Below, piece by piece: positions 24,519 to 33,382 of a stretch of 64,000 nt of DNA. A model generated the notes under the pieces. The model had not been told where the DNA came from, did no database searches, and saw only the letters and a list, made by a program, of their open reading frames with translations. Source of the stretch: Lentilactobacillus laojiaonis. Lineage in GTDB: Bacteria; Bacillota; Bacilli; Lactobacillales; Lactobacillaceae. The translations under genes and the position numbers were made by a program. How positions within the stretch are numbered: position 1 is the stretch's first letter; the number at the start of each line of letters is the position of its first letter. The stretch is taken from positions 1,116,001 through 1,180,000 of the forward strand of contig NZ_CP085278.1 in NCBI RefSeq assembly GCF_020616595.1. Reading direction: 5' to 3'.

Positions 24519-25907
24519 CTATTTATTACTACTCTTGTAATATTTGATACCAATTCCCGTAAATCCACTAATAATTGAAATAATTGGTGAAACCCAACTA
24601 AAGATTACAAATGGAAAATAACTTAATGTACTAACTCCTAAAGTATTTGCCGCAAAAATTCCCGCTACTCCCCAAGGAACTAAGTAATTAATTACCGTGC
24701 CACCATCTTCTAATGCTCGACTAAGCGTTACCGGTGCTAGGCCAGCCTTTTGAAAGGCATTTTTAAAGGCATTTCCTGGTAAAATTACAGATAAATATTG
24801 TTCTCCAACAAATAAATTAACGCCGATTGCGGATAAAATAACTGCCGTAATTAGACTTCCCGTTGAGGTTAAATGTTTAGAAACGGGCTCCATGACTGAT
24901 CTAATAATTTGTAATTTAATCAACAGCCCCCCTAAACCTAAGGCCACGATTACTAGTAAAATGGTCGGTAACATACTATTAATTCCACCACGAGTTAACA
25001 GAGTGTCTACCTGAGCATTTCCGGTATGACTAGCATAACCTTCTGAGATCGATTGAATTATCTTTAGACCATTTTCATTGGGATGGTCAATAAAAATTAA
25101 TACCATAGTTAAAACAATGTTAATAAAAATGGTTGGAATCGCCGGAACTTTTTTCCAAGCAAAGCCTAACATGGCCACAATGGGAATTAAACTTAACCAA
25201 CTAATATTAAAATGTTGATTTAAAGTAGCGATGGTGGTTTGAATCGTTTGAGTATTCATAGTTTGCGTTTGATTTCCTAAAAATATAAACCCAATTATTG
25301 AAACAAGAAAAGCTGGAATCGTCGTCCACAACATATTTTTAATATGACTAAACAAATCAGCACCCACTACAGCCGAAGCTAAATTAGCAGAAGCCGATAA
25401 AGGTGAAGTTTTATCGCCAAAAATGGCCCCCGAAATAATAGCCCCTGCGATTAAAGCAGGATGCATTCCTAAGGTAATTCCCATTCCTAAAAACGCAATT
25501 CCAATCGTTGAAATTACGGTAAAGGCACTGCCGATGGCTAAACCAATTAGCGAACAAACCACAAAGACGGATACTAAAAAGTATTTCGCACTGATTAATT
25601 TAAATCCATAAACCATCATACTAGGAATTACTCCCGCATAAATCCACACACTAATTAAGGCCCCAATTAAAATAAATATAAAAATAGGAATAATGCCCGT
25701 CAAAACTCCTTCTGATAGGCCATCATTAATGGTATCCCAAGTATAACCTTTGAATTTTCCCCATCCCATTAGTAATAAAATTACTAATAAGATAGGAATA
25801 ACTGGAGTAATTTGATAGCCAATTATACTAATTCCCATAATGATTAACATGATGATTAAAATTGTTATACCTTCCAGTAAACTAACTTGTGGTTGTTGTT
25901 CCTGCAT
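24519..25907 (-). CDS. NhaC-family transporter, probably for tyrosine
   Basis: A 462-residue, 11-12-segment membrane protein of the NhaC family, with the SGAIFGDKTSPLSASANLAS motif (residues about 159-178) and the late GVNLFVGEQYLSVILPG and LSRALEDGGTVINYLVPWG motifs. NhaC members were named as Na+/H+ antiporters. Those under Tyr-specific T-boxes have been proposed as tyrosine transporters (YheL/TyrT), and a T-box with a candidate UAC specifier precedes this gene. I therefore favour tyrosine uptake. It is a single gene. About 165 bases of mostly AT-rich sequence follow it, without a clear terminator. Confidence 0.8.
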   Translation of the reverse strand: MQEQQPQVSLLEGITILIIMLIIMGISIIGYQITPVIPILLVILLLMGWGKFKGYTWDTINDGLSEGVLTGIIPIFIFILIGALISVWIYAGVIPSMMVYGFKLISAKYFLVSVFVVCSLIGLAIGSAFTVISTIGIAFLGMGITLGMHPALIAGAIISGAIFGDKTSPLSASANLASAVVGADLFSHIKNMLWTTIPAFLVSIIGFIFLGNQTQTMNTQTIQTTIATLNQHFNISWLSLIPIVAMLGFAWKKVPAIPTIFINIVLTMVLIFIDHPNENGLKIIQSISEGYASHTGNAQVDTLLTRGGINSMLPTILLVIVALGLGGLLIKLQIIRSVMEPVSKHLTSTGSLITAVILSAIGVNLFVGEQYLSVILPGNAFKNAFQKAGLAPVTLSRALEDGGTVINYLVPWGVAGIFAANTLGVSTLSYFPFVIFSWVSPIISIISGFTGIGIKYYKSSNK

Positions 25908-25929
25908 CGTTTTTCACTCCTTTAAAATA

Positions 25930-26150
25930 AAAAAACGCCCCTACTGAAAAATTCAGTAGGGACGCTTTTGCGTGGTACCACCCATTTTAAGATCCAATGA
26001 TCCTAACTTTTTAGATGATATCGGTTCTAATTTTTATCCGTTTTATTAATGAGTATTTCAATAAACTACCCTGACCAATTCGCACCACCCATTGGCTCTC
26101 TGACACCCAGATAGTTATCTAGTTATAATAGAGAAATTCTATCATCTAAT
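25930..26150 (-). promoter_or_regulatory. T-box riboswitch, candidate tyrosine specificity
   Basis: On the minus strand the leader shows the T-box elements in order: a base helix TTAGATGATA / TATCATCTAA, the AGAGAGCC...GGGTGGTG distal stem I motif near 26075-26100, a specifier region GAAATACTCAT with UAC at 26053-26055, the T-box proper TGGGTGGTACCACG at 25971-25984, and a terminator GCGTCCCTACTGAA / TTCAGTAGGGGCG plus T run at 25932-25966. The T-box pairs with the CCA end of uncharged tRNA and forms the antiterminator. UAC codes for Tyr; the exact specifier position is inferred from spacing and the nhaC context. Confidence 0.85.
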
Positions 26151-26228
26151 ATTTTTTACGTCAACTTGGATCAAAATCCATTTCCCGTTATAATAAACTG
26201 CATATTCTTAAAGAAGGTTTGATTAACT

Positions 26229-26618
26229 ATGACTAAAAAAGCTAAATGGATTAGCACTGGCATTGTTTTATACGTTCTCTTCATTATTTCTGACATCTGG
26301 TTAGATTATCTAAATCCCCAAAAAATCGGAATTACTTGGACCATTTTTTGGTTTGTGGCAGCATTTGGAATCGTATATTTCTTTTGTTTCAAAAACTTTA
26401 TTTTTGAACGAACCATGTACTATGCCAAACAACTTAACCTTACTAAAGTTGAGTTAATTGATTTATTACCGGAATTAAAAAAGGACCAGCGAGTTCCTGA
26501 TCCTAAGAAATTTCATCTATTAAGTCCAATTTTTAGTTTTTCCTTACAAAATTTAGACTTGTTGGATGATAAGTTATTAGAGCTTGGCCAACAACAGCAT
26601 ATTAAGCCATTTCAGTAA
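26229..26618 (+). CDS. Small membrane protein of unknown function
   Basis: A 129-residue protein with two hydrophobic segments at residues about 8-26 (ISTGIVLYVLFIISDIW) and 36-54 (GITWTIFWFVAAFGIVYFF), followed by a hydrophilic helical tail with LIDLLPELKK. There is no family match that I can name. The start is an ATG behind GAAGG. The 3' end runs 17 bases into the converging trxA gene. Confidence 0.6.
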   Translation: MTKKAKWISTGIVLYVLFIISDIWLDYLNPQKIGITWTIFWFVAAFGIVYFFCFKNFIFERTMYYAKQLNLTKVELIDLLPELKKDQRVPDPKKFHLLSPIFSFSLQNLDLLDDKLLELGQQQHIKPFQ

Positions 26619-26925
26619 GCTTCTTGTTTAAATAGTTAGCGAGTTTATCTTTAGGATAAAGCCCGCTAACTTTTTCTTTAGCTTCACCATTTTTAAAAAC
26701 GACGAGGCTCGGGATGCTCATAACTTTAAATTGTTCGGCTAAATCTTGATTATCTTCGACGTTTAATTTACCAAAATTAATTTTACCGGCAAATTCTTGC
26801 TCTAATTCTTCGAAAATTGGATCCATAATTTTACATGGTCCACACCAAGAAGCCCAAAAATCAATAACGGTAATTTTATTATCGGTTGCTGCTTTTAAAT
26901 TATCTCTTGTAATAGTTTGTGCCAT
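26602..26925 (-). CDS. trxA: Thioredoxin
   Basis: A 107-residue thioredoxin with the intact redox site WCGPCK (residues about 28-33), the buried Asp in VIDFWASW and the cis-Pro in SIPSLVVF. It reduces disulfides in cytoplasmic enzymes using thioredoxin reductase. Its start overlaps the stop of the TerC gene by one base, so the two are co-translated. Confidence 0.95.
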   Translation of the reverse strand: MAQTITRDNLKAATDNKITVIDFWASWCGPCKIMDPIFEELEQEFAGKINFGKLNVEDNQDLAEQFKVMSIPSLVVFKNGEAKEKVSGLYPKDKLANYLNKKLTEMA

Positions 26926-27662
26926 TATTTGGTACCTTTCTGTTGTTTAATATAATGATAGCCAATAGTGCCGGCGATCGTTGCCAATACAATAATTCCA
27001 AAAATTGATGATGGAATTTCAATGTCGATAGCTGGAATCGATAGAATTAATTTAATAGCAATAATTCCAATTAAAACGTAAGCCATCGGTTTTAATTCGG
27101 GAATCTTAACCATTAACTTCATGATTACTTCCGCTACTCCCCGCATTGCCAAAATTCCGACTAAGCCACCAATTAATACAATAATTGGATTTTCTGAAAT
27201 TGCTAAGGAAGCTAATACCGAATCAACAGAAAATATTATATCCATAAATTCGATTTGTGCAACTACTGACCAAAATAAAGCTCGTTCGCTTTTTTTCTTT
27301 TTTAACTTCTTAGTATGAACTACCTTAGTTTTTCTAAAATATGAATAAACTAAAAATAATAAGTAGCCTCCACCAATAATTTTAATTTCCCAAAAATGAA
27401 TGAGGTAGGTTCCCAAACCAATAATTAAGAAACGAAATAAATAGGCTCCCCATAAACCATAAAATAATGATTCTTCTTGTTGCTTTTTAGTTGGTAGAGC
27501 TTGAGTTTGTGCAGCTAATACTACCGCATTATCAACGGATAATAAACATTCAATTAATACTAACGATAAAATAATTAGCCAATCGGTTCCTGAAGTTACT
27601 ACATTTTGCCAATTTTCTAAACTGAAAAATGGTCCGTAAAGTTTAACAAGCCAATCGAGCAT
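26925..27662 (-). CDS. TerC-family integral membrane protein
   Basis: A 245-residue protein with seven or so membrane segments. The metal-site motifs of TerC are present: LVLIECLLSVDNAVVLAA and, in the second half, EFMDIIFSVDSVLASLAI, each with a Glu/Asp pair inside the membrane. A Lys-rich cytosolic loop (KLKKKKSER) lies between. TerC/Alx proteins are linked to Mn export and to protein metallation during secretion. It is coupled to trxA in an operon, which fits a redox or metal-stress role. Confidence 0.88.
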   Translation of the reverse strand: MLDWLVKLYGPFFSLENWQNVVTSGTDWLIILSLVLIECLLSVDNAVVLAAQTQALPTKKQQEESLFYGLWGAYLFRFLIIGLGTYLIHFWEIKIIGGGYLLFLVYSYFRKTKVVHTKKLKKKKSERALFWSVVAQIEFMDIIFSVDSVLASLAISENPIIVLIGGLVGILAMRGVAEVIMKLMVKIPELKPMAYVLIGIIAIKLILSIPAIDIEIPSSIFGIIVLATIAGTIGYHYIKQQKGTK

Positions 27663-27676
27663 TGAATATCTCCTCT

Positions 27677-28297
27677 CTATTCTTGATTAATTGCCTGTAA
27701 ATCATACTTACTTAGTTTATAGGTCTTGATTAACTTAATTAATTTTTCATCATAATCTTTATCAGTCGCATAACCATTTTCTTTTAATAGTTTAGCTTGA
27801 GAAAGATAACTTTGATCATTACTACTTTTAATAAAATTATTAGACAATAAAGTATCATGATCGGCAATGGCTTCTAATAAGGATGGATATTTTCTAAAAT
27901 TATCCATAATTGTAACATTTTTATGATTAATATATTCTTTAGTTTCAAATCTTACGTACTTGCCATGATATTTACCTTTAATTCCAAACGGATTATAGGC
28001 TTGCTTGTATAGTTCAGATTTTCCCCAATTAGATTCTAAAATTGCTTGAGCAATTACAATACTAGGCAACACTTGGGGTTTGCTTTCATATAATTTAACG
28101 GCGGGATCAGCAACCATTTTGATGAATTTTTCTTGAGCTTGTAGTTCTTGTTGATCCTGTTGAGCTTGCTGAGTCGCTTCAACTTGGCGATAGCTTTGCT
28201 GATGCATTAACCGTTGTCCTCGAATATACATCCCCCCAGTTACTACTACCCCAGCTACTATAATTGTCAATGTAATTAATTTTATGGTTTTTAACAC
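27677..28297 (-). CDS. Membrane-anchored glucosaminidase (GH73)
   Basis: A 206-residue protein read from GTG at 28297, 7 bases after AGAGGAA; an upstream GTG at 28339 lacks a ribosome binding site. One N-terminal membrane anchor (residues about 6-24) is followed by a Gln-rich coil and the GH73 domain: LPSIVIAQAILESNWGKSEL with the catalytic Glu, AYNPFGIKGKYHG, and YPSLLEAIADHDTLL. GH73 enzymes cut the GlcNAc-MurNAc bond in peptidoglycan and act in cell separation or growth. It is followed by TerC at a 14-base gap. Confidence 0.88.
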   Translation of the reverse strand: MLKTIKLITLTIIVAGVVVTGGMYIRGQRLMHQQSYRQVEATQQAQQDQQELQAQEKFIKMVADPAVKLYESKPQVLPSIVIAQAILESNWGKSELYKQAYNPFGIKGKYHGKYVRFETKEYINHKNVTIMDNFRKYPSLLEAIADHDTLLSNNFIKSSNDQSYLSQAKLLKENGYATDKDYDEKLIKLIKTYKLSKYDLQAINQE

Positions 28298-28522
28298 TGT
28301 AATAGTTCCTCTTTTACTATTTATTATTTTAACATTCACATAAATAATTGATTCATATTATAAATGCTTTTTAAGCGTTGAATTTATAAAAAAGCTTTAA
28401 GTTTATATTCGAAAGCCTACCAAAACCCGCCAAATTTAAATTTGTTATTACAAAGTAGTTTTTAAATGGTAAAATTTTAATAATACATCATTTTAAAAAT
28501 AAAATATTTGGGAAGATATATA

Positions 28523-31225
28523 ATGAAGAAAGTATTTAAAAATTTACATAGAAATCGTATTATTTCACTTTTCGTTTGGTTAATCGTAGTTTTTGTAGCT
28601 ATCATCACGACGCCCGCCATCACTGATACGGTCCAAAATTACGGCCAACCGGTTTTTGACAAAAGTTCACAAACTAGTCAAGCTGATCAGATCAAAAGTC
28701 ATTGGGGGTATGGCCTAGGTAAAGCTGATTCACTAGATATTGTTTACAATAATCAAAATAGTGCAATCAAGCCACAACAACAGGCTCAAATCGATAAAGT
28801 AGTTAAAAAATTACGTAAAGATCATGATTACTATGACATCAAAAAAATTGTAACACTAAAAACTAATGTTGCTGGTAAAAAGCAACTATTATCGCCTGAT
28901 CATACTACCGAAATAGTCAATATTTCATTAAATAGTCATAAAAAGCTAACTACCTTAGCTCAACAAATCTCACAAGATAGTTCAATTAATGGATTATCCT
29001 CATACGTTACTAGCCCAAAATTAATTCGTGAGACTAGTGCCCAAAAGAATATTCAGACCGTTAAAATTATCTTAATTGCTCTATTTATTGCTTCCATGTT
29101 AATTATCGGAGTATATTTCCATTCAATTTTATTACCATTAGTTTCATTAGTAACCCTATTTTCTACCTATGTAGTTTCTTTAGCAATTAATCTGAATTTA
29201 GCAACTCATCATAACTTTGCGATTACTGAATTCACTCCTTTAGAAATTGGTTTAGCCGTTTTAATCTTAGGTACAATTTGGAATATTTATCTCTTCAGAA
29301 AGTTAAAAATGATTTTAGAATTCCAAAGCGATCCTATTTACGCTACTAAGCAAACCATTAGTGCCTTACGATTCCCGGTAACTGTAGTGGGACTAACGCT
29401 AACTATCGCTTTTGGTTTACTTCACTTTATTAAATACCAAGCCATTAGTTCCCTAGCCGCTGTCGGCATTACCTACTTAATTCTTACCCTAGCAGTGTTA
29501 ACCATTAATCCTATTTTTACGGGAGCCTTAGGGGAAAGTATTTTCTGGCCAGCTAATAAACCGATTAAAAATGCCAAAGCCAGATATTGGACTAAAGCCG
29601 CCGACTTTTCACTCAGCAAACCCTTAGCTGGTTTAATTGTAGTTTTATATCTAACCGTGCCCTTTATCTATAATTATCATCAAAGTACCGACTACTCTCC
29701 AGTTAATAACTTAATTTCTAATGATCAAGCCGTAACTGGAGCTAAGGTTTTAAATACGCATTTTTCAGACGGTAAAGCTACTCCCGTAACTATTTATCTA
29801 GAAAATAATCGACCTTTAGATAATGAAAAATATCTCCAACAAGTTGACGCTTTAACTAACAAATTACAATCCGCTAAAAATGTTAACGCCGTTTACTCCG
29901 TTACCCAGCCAAGTGGCATGCCAATTAGTAAGTACTATGTTGCTAACCAACTAGATTCTATTAGTAATGACGTAAAAGGTTCCGCTAGTGTATTTACTAA
30001 AATCGCTGAAGATATTGATGAAAATAAAGAAAATCTAGACTTAGAACAACTTCAAGAACAAATCAGTGAAATTAACGATTTAAAAAATCAAGCAGGTTCT
30101 TTAGAAAGTAGCAACAATTCAGTAACTTCCCAAATTAATAAAGCAGCTACTAAGGCCACTGATTTACAAACCTATACTTTAAATTCTAAGAAACATCAAT
30201 ATCAACGTGATCTTGATAATTTAGATAACTCCTTAATCGAAGCTAGTTCTAATATCGATGAACTAACTTCTCAAGCAACTTCGATTAAGAGTTACGGCGA
30301 AACCATTTACGTTAATTTAAAAACTTATAAAAAACAATTACAAAAAGTCAAAAACAGTTTAAATGAAATCAAAGAAGAATCCGATGAGGCTAATCAACAA
30401 CTCAATGATGTTTATAGCTATTTAAATGGATTGCAAAAATCAACGGCTGCTAACGTCTATTACATTACTAAGAGTCAATTAGCAGATACCGATTTCTTAC
30501 AATCAATGTATAACTACACTAGTGAAAATAAAAAAATCACTAAATTACAAGTTGTCTTTAATAATTCAGCTAACAATAAAGATAACCTCAAAGAAATTCA
30601 AAACTTACAAACCTTGGTTCAAAATCAAATTCAAGGAACGACTTTAAAACATGCTAAATTTGCCATGACTGGTGAACCAGTCGTCGAAGCCCAATTGCAA
30701 AACGGGATGCAACACTATCTAAAATATGCAATTGCCATTTTGATTATTGTAACTTTATTAGCGGTCTTTATCTTAAGTCGCGCAATTCTCCAACCAATTT
30801 ATTGGACCTTTGCCTTTATCATTTCAGTCTTTACCGGTATCCAATTAACTCATATCACCATGCACTACTTAATCGGTACTGGGAAATTAGATTGGCAAGT
30901 AATGCCTATTATGATTGCAACCGTCACAGCCGTGGCAGTCTGGCAAATCATTGGCTTAGGACTATCCTTTAGATACACTACTCTATCAATTCTAGATTGG
31001 ATTAGACCGACCGTAGCTAGTTATGGTCAAGTAGTTCGCTACATGTTAGTAGTCATCGTTGCCATCGGTATTAGTTTAACTTTTGGCAAATCCTACCTTA
31101 TGATTTCTGTATCATTAATCGCGATGTACACTTTTGCCATTTACTACTTAGTCCTACCAATGATCATTTCATCATTTGGTAAATGGTCCGTAACTTTACC
31201 AAGTAAAAGTCATTTAATTAAATAG
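28523..31225 (+). CDS. MMPL/RND-family membrane protein
   Basis: A 900-residue protein; ATG at 28523 with GGAAG upstream. The topology is MmpL-like: one N-terminal membrane segment, an extracellular domain, a block of five to six segments (residues about 175-370), a second large extracellular domain and a final block of five to six segments. The second extracellular domain contains a coiled-coil region (residues about 490-640, EEL/Q/N-rich), as in YdgH/YdfJ-type Gram-positive members. The family exports lipids, peptides or drugs using the proton gradient. No adjacent regulator is seen. It ends at a strong terminator. Confidence 0.85.
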   Translation: MKKVFKNLHRNRIISLFVWLIVVFVAIITTPAITDTVQNYGQPVFDKSSQTSQADQIKSHWGYGLGKADSLDIVYNNQNSAIKPQQQAQIDKVVKKLRKDHDYYDIKKIVTLKTNVAGKKQLLSPDHTTEIVNISLNSHKKLTTLAQQISQDSSINGLSSYVTSPKLIRETSAQKNIQTVKIILIALFIASMLIIGVYFHSILLPLVSLVTLFSTYVVSLAINLNLATHHNFAITEFTPLEIGLAVLILGTIWNIYLFRKLKMILEFQSDPIYATKQTISALRFPVTVVGLTLTIAFGLLHFIKYQAISSLAAVGITYLILTLAVLTINPIFTGALGESIFWPANKPIKNAKARYWTKAADFSLSKPLAGLIVVLYLTVPFIYNYHQSTDYSPVNNLISNDQAVTGAKVLNTHFSDGKATPVTIYLENNRPLDNEKYLQQVDALTNKLQSAKNVNAVYSVTQPSGMPISKYYVANQLDSISNDVKGSASVFTKIAEDIDENKENLDLEQLQEQISEINDLKNQAGSLESSNNSVTSQINKAATKATDLQTYTLNSKKHQYQRDLDNLDNSLIEASSNIDELTSQATSIKSYGETIYVNLKTYKKQLQKVKNSLNEIKEESDEANQQLNDVYSYLNGLQKSTAANVYYITKSQLADTDFLQSMYNYTSENKKITKLQVVFNNSANNKDNLKEIQNLQTLVQNQIQGTTLKHAKFAMTGEPVVEAQLQNGMQHYLKYAIAILIIVTLLAVFILSRAILQPIYWTFAFIISVFTGIQLTHITMHYLIGTGKLDWQVMPIMIATVTAVAVWQIIGLGLSFRYTTLSILDWIRPTVASYGQVVRYMLVVIVAIGISLTFGKSYLMISVSLIAMYTFAIYYLVLPMIISSFGKWSVTLPSKSHLIK

Positions 31226-31227
31226 AA

Positions 31228-31262
31228 GAAAGCCCAGATTATAATGATCTGGGCTTTTTATT
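31228..31262 (+). terminator. Terminator after the MMPL gene
   Basis: Stem AAAGCCCAGAT / ATCTGGGCTTT with a T run. Confidence 0.9.
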
Positions 31263-31401
31263 ACAAAAATAGTCATTTAAAATTACTGATTTAACATTAC
31301 ATAACATTTATTTAATACCTCTGATAACACTTTGTCATACTAATGAAATATTTCACTGGTAAAGTATATCTTGTAAATTAAATAGGAGATGTTAATTAAT
31401 C

Positions 31402-31869
31402 ATGAAATTACATAAAAAATTATTATTAAGTCTAATCGCATTTTTCTCATTACTAGGTTTAGGTTCATTCAATGCTCAAGCTGCTACTAAGCAAACTGAT
31501 GCTCAAATCCGTACTTCTATCTACAAACAAGCTAAAGCTAATTTAGGTAAACCTTACGTTTGGGGAGCAACTGGTGCTAATGCTTTTGATTGTTCTGGTC
31601 TTACTAGTTATGTATACAAAAAAGCTGCTAAGATTTCATTACCTAGAACTGCTGATCAACAATACGCAGCAAGTAAACGAATTGCTTACCGTAATGCTAA
31701 AAAAGGTGATTTAGTATTCTTCGGTTGGGGTGGATACATCTCACACGTTGGTATTTATGTTGGTGGCGGTAAAATGATCGATGCTCAAAACCGCGGTGTA
31801 GTTACTGAAAAAGTTGTTGCTCCATGGTGGAACTACTACGCAACTGCTAGAGTTACTGGCTTAAAATAA
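31402..31869 (+). CDS. Secreted NlpC/P60 endopeptidase
   Basis: A 155-residue minimal NlpC/P60 protein. Residues 1-27 are a signal peptide (cleavage at AQA). The catalytic Cys is in AFDCSGLTSYVY, the His in YISHVGIYVG, and the third residue is near MIDAQNRG. No binding domain (LysM or SH3) is present, which is unusual for the family in lactobacilli. It cleaves stem peptides in the wall. AGGAG precedes the ATG and the gene is monocistronic. Confidence 0.92.
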   Translation: MKLHKKLLLSLIAFFSLLGLGSFNAQAATKQTDAQIRTSIYKQAKANLGKPYVWGATGANAFDCSGLTSYVYKKAAKISLPRTADQQYAASKRIAYRNAKKGDLVFFGWGGYISHVGIYVGGGKMIDAQNRGVVTEKVVAPWWNYYATARVTGLK

Positions 31870-31903
31870 TAATTTACGTTAATTAATATTCTCATCGAGT
31901 ATA

Positions 31904-31940
31904 TAAAAAAACCGTTAGGAAAATTCCTAACGGTTTTTAT
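31904..31940. terminator. Bidirectional terminator between the NlpC/P60 gene and citG
   Basis: Stem AAACCGTTAGGAA / TTCCTAACGGTTT with A and T runs; it touches the citG stop. Confidence 0.88.
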
Positions 31941-32797
31941 TTTGCATATTTTTGATCTAACATAGCTAAGTAAATGGTTAAAATCAATAGATCCGCCGAG
32001 CCACCTAAACTTAAATTGTGCTCAGTAAAATATTGATTTAAATCTAGTAAGTAATCATAACCTGCGGTAGTCGAACTACCTCCCAGTTCAAAATACTGAT
32101 CAATTTTATCATTGACTATTTTAATAATCTCATTAGTATTGGCCCGCTTAATTAAATTACTATCTTCAGTATGTTTAACAATGACCATCAAGGTATCTAA
32201 TAAACGCTGATTAAGGGTCCCTTTCGCCTGTTTAAGGTAAGGTAAGGCATATTTTCTTACACTAGGAAAAGCCGCCTCAGCCTGCCCTCTAATTCCGGTT
32301 AGTCCGTATTTTAAATATTGCTTTTCTCCAGCAGTTAGTTGATCACTAGGCTTAGTGTCTAAATTTTTAAAATCATTCTTGGTTAAACCCATCAACATTT
32401 TTTTAGTTATCGCTAATACCTGCTCAGAATTTAAGTTAGTTTGACTAGCATAGCCACTGGCACATACTAAAATTCCTAACGAAAAGATGGCTCCCTTATG
32501 CGTATTAACTCCATGAGTAGTAGCAAACATTAATTGCTCTGCTGCTACTCCCAAAGGTCTAATTTGGTGAAATAATTGCGTTAAATCCGTTCCTTGAAAA
32601 GCCTCTCCCTGTTCATAACAAGCTTGATAATACTCATCTAGGGCCACTGCACTGTTAATAAACATAAAGACATCCATATCATTATGTGAACCATTACTAA
32701 TAGGATCAACTAAACCTGGTTTAGGATTAACGGTAACTTCATACAACATGGCTTGAACAGCCATTTTGGCAAAATATTCACTATTCTTTAATTCCAT
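31937..32797 (-). CDS. citG: Triphosphoribosyl-dephospho-CoA synthase
   Basis: About 286 residues from MELKNSEYF at 32797; an ATG three codons earlier is also possible. CitG joins dephospho-CoA and ATP to make the precursor of the citrate lyase prosthetic group. Family marks are VNPKPGLVDPISNGSHNDMD near the N-terminus, HKGAIFSLGILVCA in the middle and LGGSADLLILTIYL near the end. It overlaps the 3' end of citX by 17 bases and is the last gene of citC-D-E-F-X-G. Confidence 0.92.
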   Translation of the reverse strand: MELKNSEYFAKMAVQAMLYEVTVNPKPGLVDPISNGSHNDMDVFMFINSAVALDEYYQACYEQGEAFQGTDLTQLFHQIRPLGVAAEQLMFATTHGVNTHKGAIFSLGILVCASGYASQTNLNSEQVLAITKKMLMGLTKNDFKNLDTKPSDQLTAGEKQYLKYGLTGIRGQAEAAFPSVRKYALPYLKQAKGTLNQRLLDTLMVIVKHTEDSNLIKRANTNEIIKIVNDKIDQYFELGGSSTTAGYDYLLDLNQYFTEHNLSLGGSADLLILTIYLAMLDQKYAK

Positions 32798-33317
32798 AAT
32801 TTTCATACATCTCACTAATCTTAGTTTGCATTTCTGGGATCGAGTGCTTGCGACTTCTAGCACAATTTTTGGCATCTTGATCACAAATTAGGCATTTTCT
32901 AGGGGTAAACCCTAAATCTTTTCTAGAATAAGCCCGTTGCCAGTCACTTAAAATATCAATATCAAATAATCTTCCTAAATTAAACTCGTCTTCAAACTTA
33001 ATACTGATTAATTTTAAAGCTTGGATATCTTTAGTATCCATGACTAAAAAAGTTTCCTCGCCCGTATCTAAATGCCAGCTGTGACTAAATAAAATTTTAA
33101 AATCTGCTAGTTGTTTTAAAAATTCATCCATCCCTAAATTAAATATACGTTTAATTTTAGAATTATTTTTAATAGGACCCGGAATATTTAATTTAATAGC
33201 AACAATTGTTTTACCAGGATATTCAGCTAGTAATTTACGTTGAAAAGCTTGGCGTTTATCTTTAACGGATAAAACATTCATGATACTTTGTTCATTTCCT
33301 TGATCAAATATTGTCAT
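32781..33317 (-). CDS. citX: Apo-citrate lyase phosphoribosyl-dephospho-CoA transferase
   Basis: A 178-residue enzyme that attaches the prosthetic group to the Ser of CitD. The nucleotidyltransferase motif G-R-L-x-D-x-D is present as LGRLFDIDIL at about residues 129-138. The C-terminal RKCLICDQDAKNCARSRKHS cysteine cluster is typical. GAGG precedes the start. Separate citX and citG genes are the Enterobacteria/Lactobacillus arrangement rather than a fused one. Confidence 0.92.
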   Translation of the reverse strand: MTIFDQGNEQSIMNVLSVKDKRQAFQRKLLAEYPGKTIVAIKLNIPGPIKNNSKIKRIFNLGMDEFLKQLADFKILFSHSWHLDTGEETFLVMDTKDIQALKLISIKFEDEFNLGRLFDIDILSDWQRAYSRKDLGFTPRKCLICDQDAKNCARSRKHSIPEMQTKISEMYENYGIKE

Positions 33318-33382
33318 ATAAAATTCCTCAATATATAAAAAATGTCGCTAGTTATCATAACATAGCAACATTTTAATTCAAA

